This document shows, one piece after another, positions 23,969-28,985 of a stretch of DNA of 29,043 nucleotides. The stretch comes from Helicobacteraceae bacterium (GTDB lineage Bacteria; Campylobacterota; Campylobacteria; Campylobacterales; SZUA-545). The notes under the pieces were generated by a model. That model worked only from the letters and a program-made list of their open reading frames with translations. It searched no databases and was not told the origin of the DNA. Every line of letters begins with the position of its first letter. Position 1 is the stretch's first letter. The stretch covers positions 1 through 29,043 of the forward strand of contig JAISOU010000092.1 of NCBI GenBank assembly GCA_031275395.1, in the 5' to 3' direction. Position numbers and translations under genes: made by a program.

Positions 23969-24278
23969 ATGACATGGGCAAAATACCCGCGATCCGCGGA
24001 AATATGCCAATAATATTACCTCGGAGCCGCATAACACGACCTCCGCGGCGTATCTAAAGGCGACGCTCCATAGGATATATATTGAAGGCGGCGATAAATA
24101 CATATCAAAGGATCACGCGGATATTCTACCCGTGATACTACAAGAGCAACACAAGAGGAGAGGCGCGGAGGAGGGCGAGAAGGTAAAGAAATTCTCGGTT
24201 TTATTGGACTACCTCAAAGACGCCGATTCCGCGGCGAGAAGAAAAGAATTGATCGCCATAGAAAACGCCGGCGGTTGA
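23969..24278 (+). pseudogene. Frameshifted small gene of unknown function
   Basis: From the ATG at 23969 the frame reads MTWAKYPRSAE and stops at once (24013). In the +1 frame, with no start codon of its own, a convincing protein continues as KYANNITSEPHNTTSAAYLK then ATLHRIYIEGGDKYISKDHA and on to the TGA at 24278. Joined, it would be about 102 residues. The total length of 310 bases means one extra base near 23999. A soluble, charged helical protein; no family recognised. Confidence 0.45.
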
Positions 24279-24389
24279 AACTGACGCCTGAATTACTGAC
24301 GGCGGCGAGGCGTTAGGAAATTTCTCTCTTTTTCGGTTTTATTCGCCGTTTTTACAGTTTTTTCGGCTAAATGTTTAACTTCTGTTAGA

Positions 24390-24395
24390 TATAAT
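24390..24395 (+). promoter_or_regulatory. Promoter before the 453-residue unknown gene
   Basis: TTAGATATAATCGC gives a consensus TATAAT 45 bp before the ATG at 24441. CGCTAA and TTAGCG, separated by about 16 bp, flank GGCGCAATC between promoter and start. They form an inverted repeat that could be an operator. The 24279-24389 stretch before it shows no gene. Confidence 0.5.
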
Positions 24396-24440
24396 CGCAC
24401 CAGTTTCGCGCTAATCATTGGCGCAATCAATTTAGCGAGT

Positions 24441-25802
24441 ATGTCGATGGTAAAAAGAGAAGGATTGACGAAAGAGAATCTCAAGGCGTTGCAAGAGCGG
24501 CTGGACGCGCATATAAAACTCGTCGATGATTATTATATCGCAATGGGTAGCGAATGGGATAAGAAGCTAAGAGGTATTCTCTCGAAAGGTTACGGAATGC
24601 CCCCCGCGTCGATAGAACACGCCGTGCGATACGCGAACCAATGTAAGACATTTAGAAGCGAGCGACTCGATATGCTCGAGAAACAGGTGCGCGAGGAGGG
24701 GGAGAGCCTTGCTAAATTGATCCAAACCTATCACATAGGCGATCCTAAGCTCAAAAAGTCTGAACGATGGAACCGTTACAAGTTTTTCGTTCGGCGGCTT
24801 TTAGCGCAGAGCGAAAGAAAAGAGCGACAGGCTAAATTACCCAAAATTCAGTTAGCGCCTCTCCGCGGGCTACAAACCGCGATTAGACTGGCTCTGACGG
24901 ACAAAGGAGGGTTTAACACGGGGCGCGACGCTTCGCAAAGGCGCATAGATAAAGGCGTATGGACGCCGCTATACCCTTCGCAAGGGCGCATAGATAGAGG
25001 CGCATGGTCGCCGCCATACCAAAACGAAACCTGCGCGTATTCTTATGATCTTGAAGAGCTGGAGGACAGACTTACTAATAGAAATAGTCAATTTTTGGGT
25101 TTTTTTCAGCTACGGGACGCTTTTTACAAAAAGAATAAGCCCGCGCATGGCTCGACGCAACAAACGGCGTTATTCGAGCGTTGCATCCTTTTGGGAGACG
25201 GCATTCAATTGCTTTCCAGTATGTTTGGGATTAAAAAAGACGAGGCGCTAAAAATACCTCGTCATGAGCTAAGGGCAAAAATTAGCAAAAAAGTCCAAGC
25301 CTCCTATCGAGAGACGCTACTTAAACTGCAAGCGGGCGATGAAATCCCGCCCGAGACGATAAATCTCATGAAAGGCAATCTGTTCGCGAAAAGCCCAAAG
25401 ACCGTCGAGTACGAGTGTTTCTCCACGATATTCGGGGCGTTCTTTTTTCTTGTCGATAAAAAGGAACATTTGCCATCGGGCGACATAAAGGAGATATTAG
25501 GCTGGGAAATCGCTCAAGTACGACACCTTGTCGTATCCTTTGGCGCGGAAGATTATTTCCTCCCTATAAGAATCCAATCGTATGATATATGGCATTTGCC
25601 AAGAGAATTACTTATCGTCCGCGGCGTACAAGAGGAGGGGAGATGGATACTGACCGAGCCTATTAAATCGATTGCGATTAGCGAAGGATTTGGCGCTTAC
25701 ATTCTGGACGCCGTAACGACGGCGAGTATATTTGGTTTTAAGCAGACGCTACAACAGGCGCAGGAAGACGCTCTAACGTTTTGCGATTGCGCTTGCGATT
25801 AG
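24441..25802 (+). CDS. Large hypothetical protein with an internal repeat
   Basis: This 453-residue protein begins at ATG 24441 (a second ATG two codons later is possible). The N-terminal 150 residues are charged and helical (LKALQERLDAHIKLVDDYYI). Two copies of a 15-residue unit follow (RIDKGVWTPLYPSQ and RIDRGAWSPPYQN, about residues 170-195). A folded C-terminal domain of about 230 residues comes last (TVEYECFSTIFGAFFFLVDK, EDYFLPIRIQSYDIWHLPRE), ending CDCACD. No family is recognised. It is the last rightward gene, and its end overlaps the convergent nuclease gene by 4 bp. Confidence 0.7.
   Translation: MSMVKREGLTKENLKALQERLDAHIKLVDDYYIAMGSEWDKKLRGILSKGYGMPPASIEHAVRYANQCKTFRSERLDMLEKQVREEGESLAKLIQTYHIGDPKLKKSERWNRYKFFVRRLLAQSERKERQAKLPKIQLAPLRGLQTAIRLALTDKGGFNTGRDASQRRIDKGVWTPLYPSQGRIDRGAWSPPYQNETCAYSYDLEELEDRLTNRNSQFLGFFQLRDAFYKKNKPAHGSTQQTALFERCILLGDGIQLLSSMFGIKKDEALKIPRHELRAKISKKVQASYRETLLKLQAGDEIPPETINLMKGNLFAKSPKTVEYECFSTIFGAFFFLVDKKEHLPSGDIKEILGWEIAQVRHLVVSFGAEDYFLPIRIQSYDIWHLPRELLIVRGVQEEGRWILTEPIKSIAISEGFGAYILDAVTTASIFGFKQTLQQAQEDALTFCDCACD
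24932..25020 (+). repeat. 45-bp in-frame tandem duplication
   Basis: Two units starting TTCGCA and ending CCATACC or CTATACC (24932-24976 and 24977-25020) encode the repeated 15 residues in the gene above. Differences between the units are mostly silent or conservative, so the duplication has been kept under coding constraint. Confidence 0.8.
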
Positions 25803-26214
25803 CGAATATAGTCCAAAATAACCTTTTGCGCGTCGTCTAGCGATCTACAAACTACCGCTAAATTACCCTGTCTGTTAAGCGCGTCCAGCCAACGCTTCTG
25901 ATTAGGGCTAACCTTGCCGCTACTAGTTTTTACCTCTATATAAAGAGCGCCGTATTTGCCGTTGTTTAGCGGCAGACAAATATCGGGAACGCCAGACTTA
26001 ACCCCTTTCTTTTTCAATCTTGCGCCCGATATAGCGTCTCTACGACCGCCGTTGGGCGTGTGATACAGGAATTTTAAGGCTTCATATTTACACGATTGCA
26101 AACTAGCCCACGCAAAGATGGACTGCTGTATATCGCTCTCGTCGATACTATTCCCGATAATGCGACGTTTTTGGATCGGGTTTTTTCCGCTTCCGGATTG
26201 ATTTTTTTGCTCAT
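25799..26214 (-). pseudogene. VRR-NUC nuclease with a frameshift near its start
   Basis: The long frame ending at 25799 holds the VRR-NUC core: LYHTPNGGRR, GVKSGVPDICLP (catalytic D), YIEVKTSSGKVSPNQKRWLD (ExK) and VVCRSLDDAQKVI. Upstream in the same frame SDIQQSIFAWASLQSCKYEA is also family-typical, but no start codon occurs there. The likely start MSKKINPEAEKTRSKN (ATG at 26214) is in a different frame. A -1 shift within the A5 run at about 26171-26175 would join them into a 138-residue protein. Phage and plasmid VRR-NUC proteins are small endonucleases or resolvases. It would be inactive unless the shift is bypassed or is an assembly error. Confidence 0.75.
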
Positions 26215-26237
26215 AGCGGGATTATAAGGCGGATTTT

Positions 26238-26333
26238 TTAGATTACCAAATCTAAGAGTTTGACGGCTATTTCTGTTTTTTTTACTAATAGACTTGATAT
26301 AATTCTTTCGGTTCGGCGATGATTCTTGCTCAT
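26238..26333 (-). CDS. Small toxin-like peptide, copy 1
   Basis: A 31-residue open frame starts at ATG with AAAGGAG 5 bp before it: basic N terminus MSKNHRRT, hydrophobic C terminus EIAVKLLDLVI. Compared with copy 2 the DNA has two compensating indels, so the middle 11 residues are read in another frame. The leader can fold with GGCGATG (upstream) pairing CATCGCC inside the coding region, enclosing the ribosome-binding site. A promoter on the opposite strand lies within it. This resembles type I toxins; no function is shown. Confidence 0.45.
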   Translation of the reverse strand: MSKNHRRTERIISSLLVKKTEIAVKLLDLVI

Positions 26334-26620
26334 TGTCGCTCCTTTCATGTTGAATTCCCCCGGACAGCAAGATGAGAATGCCATCGCCGTTTGAGTTGCG
26401 CCTTGGACAAGCCGACTCGAATGGCTAGAGGGAACAAAAAAAACACAGTCTTGACATATTCAGCCACATAGCGTATCGCGTTTTATTATGGGCGTGGAGC
26501 GAAGCCGAGAGGCGGGGTCGCCAAAAAAAGCCTAAAAAAGAAACCGCCAACAATTTGTCGATTGTTGTAGAAAACCCTCGAAGGGAGAAAACCAACCGCG
26601 GATTTCGGTCGGTTTTTATT
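26298..26620 (+). ncRNA. Candidate antisense RNA over peptide copy 1
   Basis: TG-A-TATAAT at 26295-26303 is an extended -10 lying inside the peptide gene on the other strand. Transcription from about 26310 would cover the peptide's start codon, ribosome-binding site and leader. The first rightward intrinsic terminator is at 26590-26620, giving an RNA of up to about 310 nt. Stable internal hairpins include CAACAAT-ATTGTTG and CCCT-CGA-AGGG. A second candidate promoter, TTGACA at 26451-26456 with a poor -10, could start a shorter RNA. Confidence 0.4.
26590..26620 (+). terminator. Rightward terminator just before the CRISPR-like repeat
   Basis: AACCAACCG (26590-26598) pairs with CGGTCGGTT (26606-26614) with one mismatch, followed by five T (26613-26617). 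The minus strand also has a T4 after the stem, so weak bidirectional activity is possible. Confidence 0.6.
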
Positions 26621-26628
26621 GTCCGCTT

Positions 26629-26660
26629 GTCGCACCCTTCACGGGCGCGTGGATTGAAAC
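26629..26660 (+). CRISPR. Solitary type I-C-like CRISPR repeat
   Basis: A 32-nt sequence, from GTCGCACCC through CACGGGCGCG to the 3' handle TGGATTGAAAC, matches the type I-C repeat consensus in length, stem position and the ATTGAAAC end. The stem pairs CGCACCC with GGGCGCG around TTCAC with one A-C mismatch. No second copy occurs at repeat-spacer distance on either side and no cas gene is in the window, so this is not a CRISPR array. It lies between two toxin-like peptide cassettes in a mobile element. Known parallels are solitary repeat units acting as RNA anti-CRISPRs and the degenerate repeats of CreTA modules. Confidence 0.8.
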
Positions 26661-26672
26661 CAATCCGAAAGG

Positions 26673-26715
26673 GCGACTTAAGAAGTCGCGAGGGAGAGCC
26701 GAAGCTCATTCCCTC
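26673..26715 (+). other. Two strong hairpins directly after the solitary repeat
   Basis: GCGACTT-AAG-AAGTCGC (26673-26689) is a perfect 7-bp stem. GAGGGA (26690-26695) pairs with TCCCTC (26710-26715), with an inner GAGC-CGAA-GCTC. Only 12 nt separate the repeat from the first stem. A transcript of the repeat would therefore be capped at its 3' side by tight structure, unlike a normal spacer. Confidence 0.6.
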
Positions 26716-26735
26716 TTAGAGCCAAAAAGGTTATG

Positions 26736-26873
26736 TCAACCTACGCCAATGGCGAAGGACGACAACAACGCTAATAGCGCCGTTAGCAACTCTAAAAGTT
26801 TAATGGCTATTTCTAGCTTTTTACTAATAGATTTGCTATAATCCTTTCCGGTTCGGCGATGGTTCTTACCAAT
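26736..26873 (-). CDS. Small toxin-like membrane peptide, copy 2
   Basis: A 45-residue frame follows AAAGGAGCGACG, aligned with copy 1: GKNHRRTGKDYSKSISKK, then a hydrophobic helix IKLLELLTALLALLSSFAIG. The start position has ATT where copy 1 has ATG; a TTG one base away opens a different 19-residue frame. So the start is either non-standard or mutated. A minus-strand TATAAG at 26970-26975 could be its promoter. The size, basic head and single hydrophobic helix fit type I toxins such as the AapA peptides of Helicobacter, by resemblance only. Confidence 0.4.
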   Translation of the reverse strand: MGKNHRRTGKDYSKSISKKLEIAIKLLELLTALLALLSSFAIGVG

Positions 26874-27075
26874 CGTCGCTCCTTTCTATTGGATTCCCCC
26901 GGACAGCAGGATAGGAATGCTGTCGCCGTTTGAGTTTTGCTCTGTACAGGCTAGCTCAAATGGCTGGGGGTAACTTATAGACGCAATCTTTCGAGACCCG
27001 TCCTACCAACACTTAAACTCTGCTTTTATCCAGAGAACGAGAAGGCTGTTGCTCGCCTTTGACCTCGTTTTTTTT
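26837..27075 (+). ncRNA. Candidate antisense RNA over peptide copy 2
   Basis: An extended -10, TGC-TATAAT (26834-26842), lies inside the peptide gene on the opposite strand. The RNA from about 26849 would run antisense to the start site and the whole leader and end at the strong terminator at 27036-27075, about 225 nt. This sense/antisense layout is that of type I toxin-antitoxin loci. The promoter, leader and start-region sequence is shared with copy 1 over about 180 bp. Confidence 0.5.
27036..27075 (+). terminator. Strong rightward intrinsic terminator
   Basis: AACGAG and AAGGC (27036-27046) pair with GCCTT and CTCGTT (27055-27069), followed by eight T (27068-27075). The T-run is only on the plus strand. 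The neighbouring 27083-27445 gene runs the other way, so this terminator must serve a rightward transcript, which the antisense RNA above would provide. Confidence 0.75.
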
Positions 27076-27082
27076 AACTCCC

Positions 27083-27445
27083 CTACTGATCGGCTTCTAC
27101 AAAACCAACGCGCTTGAACACGTTGGTTTTCGAAACCGACCCATCAGCGGCGACGCTCTCGACGCTTTCCTTTACGGAAAAAGCGTAAAGAGGGCGAACG
27201 CCTACCGCAGTCAAGGCTCTTTCGAGCGCAGACATTAGGTAAGGCGCGCCGCCGATCATAGCGCTTTGGGCGCCTTGATCAACGGCTATCGCCGCTAATG
27301 CCGTAGCCCGCGCTTGGATTTCTCCTTGCGCAGGTATTTTGACGAAGTTCAGCAGGTGCTTTACTTCAACCAAAATATCAGAGGGAAGGTCTAGTACCTC
27401 CGTCTGATCTACGGTTTTCGGGTGTTGCGTAAGATTTATTATCAT
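27083..27445 (-). CDS. Conserved small protein of the INLTQH type
   Basis: This 120-residue protein starts at ATG 27445 with AAAGG upstream: MIINLTQHPKTVDQTEVLDL. A central helical part comes next, then QSAMIGGAPYLMSALERALT, VRPLYAFSVKESVE and a C-terminal VSKTNVFKRVGFV. I recall this pattern from uncharacterised proteins in many bacteria and mobile elements, but I cannot name a tested function. The frame is open further upstream, but that sequence lies in the repeat-associated leader and lacks a ribosome-binding site. A soluble alpha/beta fold is likely. Confidence 0.7.
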   Translation of the reverse strand: MIINLTQHPKTVDQTEVLDLPSDILVEVKHLLNFVKIPAQGEIQARATALAAIAVDQGAQSAMIGGAPYLMSALERALTAVGVRPLYAFSVKESVESVAADGSVSKTNVFKRVGFVEADQ

Positions 27446-27585
27446 CTCAGCAACCTTTCTCGCGCTTTCCTCGCAATCCCAAAACATCCAGATTTGGAAA
27501 GTGAATTTCCGGATGTTGTAAAAATGTCCCCCGAAACCATCGGGAACAAACTTAATCCCCGTATGGCGAGGGAAAACAAACAAAC

Positions 27586-27645
27586 GACCTCTTATCCGCA
27601 ATTAAGCGGCTACATTGAATTAACAATGAAATAAGGGGGCTGGCG
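27586..27645 (-). repeat. Structured repeat R1
   Basis: This 60-bp element lies downstream of the small membrane gene at 27655 and upstream of the INLTQH gene. It has an outer stem (CTCTTAT with ATAAGGGG), a constant inner stem CCGC-AATTAA-GCGG and a variable stem CATTG-AATTAA-CAATG. It is related to R2 (28332) and R3 (28868) by sequence and, more strongly, by structure. Confidence 0.75.
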
Positions 27646-27654
27646 TAGGAATAC

Positions 27655-27798
27655 TTAGGCGGCGGTTGGCGTAGAGACTGAATCTTTCGGCTTTATCTCG
27701 CTTTTCTCGTCTCTCTCGTATTGGTATTTCCCAACTACGAGAATAAACCCAAAAAGAGCTATCGCCCCCATGACAACAACTGAAATTATTTCAGACAT
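27655..27798 (-). CDS. 47-residue single-pass membrane protein
   Basis: The start ATG 27798 follows GAGAAAGGAAAAGAG. The sequence is MSEIISVVVMGAIALFGFIL, one helix, then a charged tail KYQYERDEKSEIKPKDSVST ending PTAA. It overlaps the preceding gene by 8 bp. Its last residues resemble another gene end at 28935 (KDPISSAPAA), so the element carries at least two related copies. The size and topology recall phage minor coat or small conjugation proteins; no family is recognised. Confidence 0.65.
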   Translation of the reverse strand: MSEIISVVVMGAIALFGFILVVGKYQYERDEKSEIKPKDSVSTPTAA

Positions 27799-28012
27799 CT
27801 CTTTTCCTTTCTCGGAGTTTAGCTCCGCTGATGATTGCCGACATGGCGAATAATACCATACCTGCAATCGACCAGCTGAATCTGCCGCTGAAAATTTCTA
27901 CGACAAAACCAGCGAGAACGGAGATACCAACCCCGTATAACACGTCGCCAATCGTATGCGATTGCGTTTTGACCCACGCAAACACACTTTTTGGCGTTAT
28001 GCTTCTGCCCAC
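27791..28012 (-). CDS. 73-residue two-helix membrane protein
   Basis: GTG start at 28012 overlaps the previous gene by 16 bp; a later GTG at 27988 is possible. It has two hydrophobic helices (VLYGVGISVLAGFVVEIF and WSIAGMVLFAMSAIISGA) and a basic end KLRERKRDV. It is the middle gene of a three-gene coupled operon. No family recognised. Confidence 0.6.
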   Translation of the reverse strand: MGRSITPKSVFAWVKTQSHTIGDVLYGVGISVLAGFVVEIFSGRFSWSIAGMVLFAMSAIISGAKLRERKRDV

Positions 28013-28230
28013 AGCGGGTCCTTAGGCTTTATTGTCTCGAGGTGTCGACCATGGGCAAACTTCACGACTGCAAGATAAATCCTGCAATATACTATGTGCA
28101 ACCGCCCGTGTTGGTCGAACCAAAGCGTTCGGGTTTTCCCCTTTGCAAATTCTCGCGCCGCACTCAGCGAAAGAAATGTTTGGGAAACATATTCGCTCGT
28201 ATCGTCGCGAATAATCTCTACTTGAAACAT
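27997..28230 (-). CDS. 77-residue hypothetical protein
   Basis: First gene of the operon, with AAAGGAGGGTAAAATG. It is a soluble, mixed alpha/beta protein: MFQVEIIRDDTSEYVSQTFL, then a basic middle AAREFAKGKTRTLWFDQHGR and LHIVYCRIYLAVVKFAHGRH. It is the only clearly cytoplasmic protein in this cluster and may be a regulator or DNA-binding protein, which is a guess from charge. Long hairpins of the R2 leader lie just upstream. Confidence 0.65.
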   Translation of the reverse strand: MFQVEIIRDDTSEYVSQTFLSLSAAREFAKGKTRTLWFDQHGRLHIVYCRIYLAVVKFAHGRHLETIKPKDPLWAEA

Positions 28231-28267
28231 TTTACCCTCCTTTATTGAATTAAAAGAGAGCAGAGCT

Positions 28268-28397
28268 ATCCCATAGGGAATAGATACTACTCCCTATTGG
28301 GAAGCCCAAAAAATGGGCAAACTAAATAAATAACCCCTTATCCGCAGTTAAGCGGAGATCGCGTTGATTGACAACGAAAAATTAGGGGGTTAAGCGG
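28268..28397 (-). repeat. Structured repeat R2 with leader hairpins
   Basis: The R2 core (28332-28397) has outer AACCCC with GGGGTT, constant CCGC-AGTTAA-GCGG and variable CGTTG-ATTGA-CAACG. On the leftward strand it is followed by a GCCC-GGGC hairpin (28304-28318), a long CCCATAGGGA...TCCCTATTGGG hairpin (28270-28301), and then the AAGGAGGG of the next gene. The stop of the 32-residue gene lies inside the core. R3 repeats the same order of parts. Confidence 0.75.
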
Positions 28398-28488
28398 GTT
28401 TTTTGTCTTTGTTGCTAAGGTGCATTCCGTATATAAATAATACCAAGAATGCCGCCATCACACCAAAAACGATGTTTACCAACATCAT
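28390..28488 (-). CDS. 32-residue membrane peptide
   Basis: It starts at ATG 28488, overlapping the previous stop (ATGA), and ends inside repeat R2. MMLVNIVFGVMAAFLVLFIY is one hydrophobic helix, followed by GMHLSNKDKKPA. The size and topology match filamentous-phage minor coat proteins such as pVII/pIX, but there is no sequence proof. Coupling to the upstream gene supports that it is real. Confidence 0.6.
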   Translation of the reverse strand: MMLVNIVFGVMAAFLVLFIYGMHLSNKDKKPA

Positions 28489-28781
28489 TGTTTATCCTTT
28501 TCAGCGGCTATTGCGCCGCCAATAACGAAAATTATAGCAAAAAAGAGAGCTAATAAAACTCCCATTTGTTGATTTTCGTTCACGCCCCCTGTCGAGAGCG
28601 AATATACTATGGAGCTTAGAACTGACGATCCCGTTCCGAGCGCCACAACGCTAATGACCGATTTGCGATCTTCGTAAGCGTTGTAAATCTTTAGCGCAAC
28701 GTTTCTAATTACGTTTGGCGCAAACAAAGCAACCAACAGCGACATAATGATCGCTGTGGTTGCAAAAAAAGCATACATCAT
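28485..28781 (-). CDS. 98-residue three-helix membrane protein
   Basis: It starts at ATG 28781 with AAGGAGGGACTT; upstream in-frame sequence belongs to the R3 leader. It has helices at about 3-20 (FFATTAIIMSLLVALF), 35-55 (VISVVALGTGSSVLSSIVYS) and 68-88 (GVLLALFFAIIFVIGGAIAA), ending EKDKQ. It is coupled to the 32-residue gene. No family recognised. Confidence 0.65.
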   Translation of the reverse strand: MMYAFFATTAIIMSLLVALFAPNVIRNVALKIYNAYEDRKSVISVVALGTGSSVLSSIVYSLSTGGVNENQQMGVLLALFFAIIFVIGGAIAAEKDKQ

Positions 28782-28802
28782 AAGTCCCTCCTTATGGACT
28801 TC

Positions 28803-28942
28803 TCCCGCGAAGGGAGTAACAAACACTCCCTTGCGTGGGATAGCCCTTACGGGCAAACTAGATACGCAACCCCTTATCCGCAATTAAGCGGCGATCGCGT
28901 TTTGACGGCGAAAAATTAGGGGGGGGGGGGGGGGTTAAGCGG
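28803..28942 (-). repeat. Structured repeat R3 with leader hairpins and G16 tract
   Basis: The R3 core (28868-28942) has constant CCGC-AATTAA-GCGG and a variable stem around CGT-TTTG-ACG. It carries a run of 16 G where R1 and R2 have five. A GCCC-TTAC-GGGC hairpin (28843-28854) and a long CCCGCGAAGGGAGT...ACTCCCTTGCGTGGG hairpin (28804-28839) precede the AAGGAGGG of the next leftward gene, the same order as in R2. Confidence 0.75.
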
Positions 28943-28985
28943 CTGGCGCAGAAGAGATTGGGTCTTTCGAATTTTTTTCCTCTTT
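28935..28985 (-). CDS. 3' end of a further small gene, partial or frameshifted
   Basis: The frame ending at the R3 border reads KEEKNSKDPISSAPAA and then stops, matching the charged tail and PTAA end of the 27655 gene. Going upstream the frame hits stops before the window edge, so the gene is either frameshifted (again) or begins otherwise. The rest lies outside the window. Confidence 0.35.
   Translation of the reverse strand, partial: KEEKNSKDPISSAPAA

Noticed and set aside
24293-24484. A 63-codon leftward open frame
   Set aside because: It overlaps the promoter and start of the 453-residue gene, lacks a ribosome-binding site and has no recognisable feature.
26661-26671. Bases after the repeat as a guide against peptide copy 1 (9 of 11 match CGAACCGAAAG)
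   Set aside because: The match is short, the first bases mismatch, and there is no TTC PAM next to it. Too weak to claim a CreTA-like guide.
26425-26709. A 94-codon leftward open frame across the solitary repeat
   Set aside because: It contains FNPRAREGC, the usual artefact of translating a type I-C repeat backwards, and has no homology or ribosome-binding site.
26563-26720. A normal CRISPR array around the repeat
   Set aside because: Neither flank holds a second repeat at 28-45 bp spacing; hairpins and a terminator occupy these positions.
27586-28942. R1-R3 as integron attC sites with gene cassettes
   Set aside because: GCTTAAC fits RYYYAAC at one end of R2 and R3, but no matching GTTRRRY occurs at the other end, R1 lacks both, and the fragments between hold several genes. 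No integrase is visible.
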